Shown here: positions 33,152-33,776 of the stretch, piece after piece
How positions within the stretch are numbered: position 1 is the first letter of the stretch
How the letters are laid out: every line of letters begins with the position of its first letter
Assembly: GCF_024699275.1 (NCBI RefSeq)
Contig: NZ_JAILPX010000116.1
Coordinates: 1 to 33,776, forward strand
Length of the DNA stretch: 33,776 nt
Reading direction: 5' to 3'
Source of the DNA: Selenomonas sp.
Lineage (GTDB): Bacteria > Bacillota_C > Negativicutes > Selenomonadales > Selenomonadaceae
Position numbers and translations under genes: made by a program
The notes under the pieces: model-generated
Database searches by the model: none
Told to the model about the DNA's origin: nothing
Seen by the model: only the letters and a program-made list of their open reading frames with translations

Positions 33152-33270
33152 GTTAGAAAATCTATGTCAGATAAGGCTGAAAATAAAGGATATTGATAAA
33201 AAATGTCTAATTTTAATAGGGTAAGATAAACCAGATGAATATATTCCTAAAGAGGAGAGGAGTGATTGCT

Positions 33271-33642
33271 ATGCTGGTGTGGATTGAGCGCAAAGGGCGT
33301 GTGGGAGAAGATGAACTGTTTGGTTTTGGATTGTCTCCCGAGACGGTCAATGGGGAAATTTTGCTCGACCCGTTGGGGAATACCAGAATATGCAAGGCAA
33401 ATCCTGCTATGTCGGAGAGTCAGACGTTGGTAATCACGAGCAGGTTGGACGAGTGGATTCGTGACCTGGGATTTTGCCAGCTGTCCTGTATATCTGCTCC
33501 CCAGTTTCTGACCGGGGAGGAAGAAGAATGTGTGCGCAGATGGCGTCCCCGGGAGTTGGATTTGCGGCCGTTGAAATTGCCAGTCCATGGGGAGAATCTT
33601 GCGGCCGTTCCGGAAGAGGAATGGCTGGGAAATTTGGCTTAG
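33271..33642 (+). CDS. Hypothetical protein, unknown family
   Basis: A 123-aa soluble protein with no recognised domain, signal peptide or membrane segment. It begins LVWIERKGRVGEDELFGFGL, contains two cysteines (FCQLSCIS, middle) and has a charged C-terminal half with EEEECVRRWRPRELDLRP. The start ATG 33271 has AGGAG (33258-33262) 8 nt upstream; an ATG at 33235 would add 12 residues but lacks a ribosome site. Codon use looks like that of neighbouring genes. It is separated from metK by a terminator, and the leader has only a weak TTGATA (33193-33198) without a well-placed -10. Confidence 0.6.
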   Translation: MLVWIERKGRVGEDELFGFGLSPETVNGEILLDPLGNTRICKANPAMSESQTLVITSRLDEWIRDLGFCQLSCISAPQFLTGEEEECVRRWRPRELDLRPLKLPVHGENLAAVPEEEWLGNLA

Positions 33643-33667
33643 TGTAAAATATTTCTCGGTCGATTGT

Positions 33668-33696
33668 TTGCAATAGAAAAGGAAACCCTGTATCAT
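33668..33696 (+). promoter_or_regulatory. Candidate promoter for the gene at the window end
   Basis: TTGCAA (33668-33673) and TATCAT (33691-33696) lie 17 bp apart, 36 bp before the ATG at 33733. Confidence 0.5.
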
Positions 33697-33731
33697 GGTG
33701 TATGCACTAAAAACACAAGAAACAGGATTCC
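33681..33731 (+). other. Imperfect inverted repeat before the last ORF
   Basis: GGAAACCCTGTATC (33681-33694) resembles the reverse complement of GAAACAGGATTCC (33719-33731), with a mismatch and a bulged C. The right arm covers the ribosome-binding region of the following ATG. It could be an operator or leader hairpin, or part of a mobile-element end; the evidence is limited. Confidence 0.3.
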
Positions 33732-33732
33732 C

Positions 33733-33776
33733 ATGAACAATACTTTAACAGAAATAATCAATATAGTAAAGACCGC
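33733..33776 (+). CDS. Start of an ORF cut by the window end
   Basis: The ATG at 33733 opens a reading frame (MNNTLTEIINIVKT) that runs off the window after 14 codons, with AGGA at 33724-33727 just upstream. The region is more AT-rich than the rest. The start resembles no family I can name with confidence; a transposase is one possibility because of the inverted repeat ahead, but this is only a guess. Confidence 0.4.
   Translation, partial: MNNTLTEIINIVKT

Noticed and set aside
1..33776. tRNA, rRNA, CRISPR arrays, complete insertion sequences or prophage genes
   Set aside because: None was recognised on either strand; all long gaps were examined.

Overview
The window is about 33.8 kb of gene-dense bacterial chromosome. 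Every supported gene lies on the + strand. It suggests a diderm Firmicute (Negativicutes, most likely Selenomonadaceae). The gene order is Firmicute-like: yicC-remA-gmk-rpoZ-coaBC, then rimP-nusA-ylxR-L7Ae-infB-rbfA-nrnA-truB-ribF, and a SAM-I riboswitch before metK. The shine-dalgarno sites are also strong. Yet one gene encodes a signal peptide, a long beta-helical passenger and a C-terminal outer-membrane beta-barrel (type V autotransporter), which requires an outer membrane. Genus is inference.

Layout. 26-1852 is typA. 1853-2134 is a gap with two strongly folded segments and the dapF promoter. 2138-6543 is a compact cluster (dapF, yicC, remA, gmk, rpoZ, coaBC and a small HTH gene) ending at a terminator. 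6599-7444 is a TPR protein with its own terminator. 7560-9674 is a class A PBP followed by tyrS and a terminator. 11015-12426 holds a membrane-anchored coiled-coil protein and udk, again with a terminator. 12637-14037 is a sodium:neurotransmitter-type symporter. 14118-16064 is a membrane EAL phosphodiesterase. 16082-24169 is the rimP-to-ribF transcription/translation operon with a clear promoter, a leader hairpin and a terminator.

24294-31616 is the least ordinary part. A large autotransporter carries an HExxH zinc-protease motif. It is followed, without a visible terminator, by a membrane PP2C (SpoIIE/RsbU-type) phosphatase, an RsbW-type ATPase/kinase, an STAS anti-anti-sigma factor and an unrecognised protein with a possible decayed GHKL helix. 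No sigma factor is encoded nearby. This looks like a partner-switching module that may be wired to a surface protease.

31624-33151 is metK, with a consensus promoter embedded in a perfect 14-bp inverted repeat, a SAM-I riboswitch, an attenuator and a downstream terminator. 33271-33642 is a small unknown gene. The window ends in the first 14 codons of another ORF. No tRNA, rRNA, CRISPR array or complete insertion sequence was seen.

All identifications come from reading the sequence and from recall of protein families; no database search was run.
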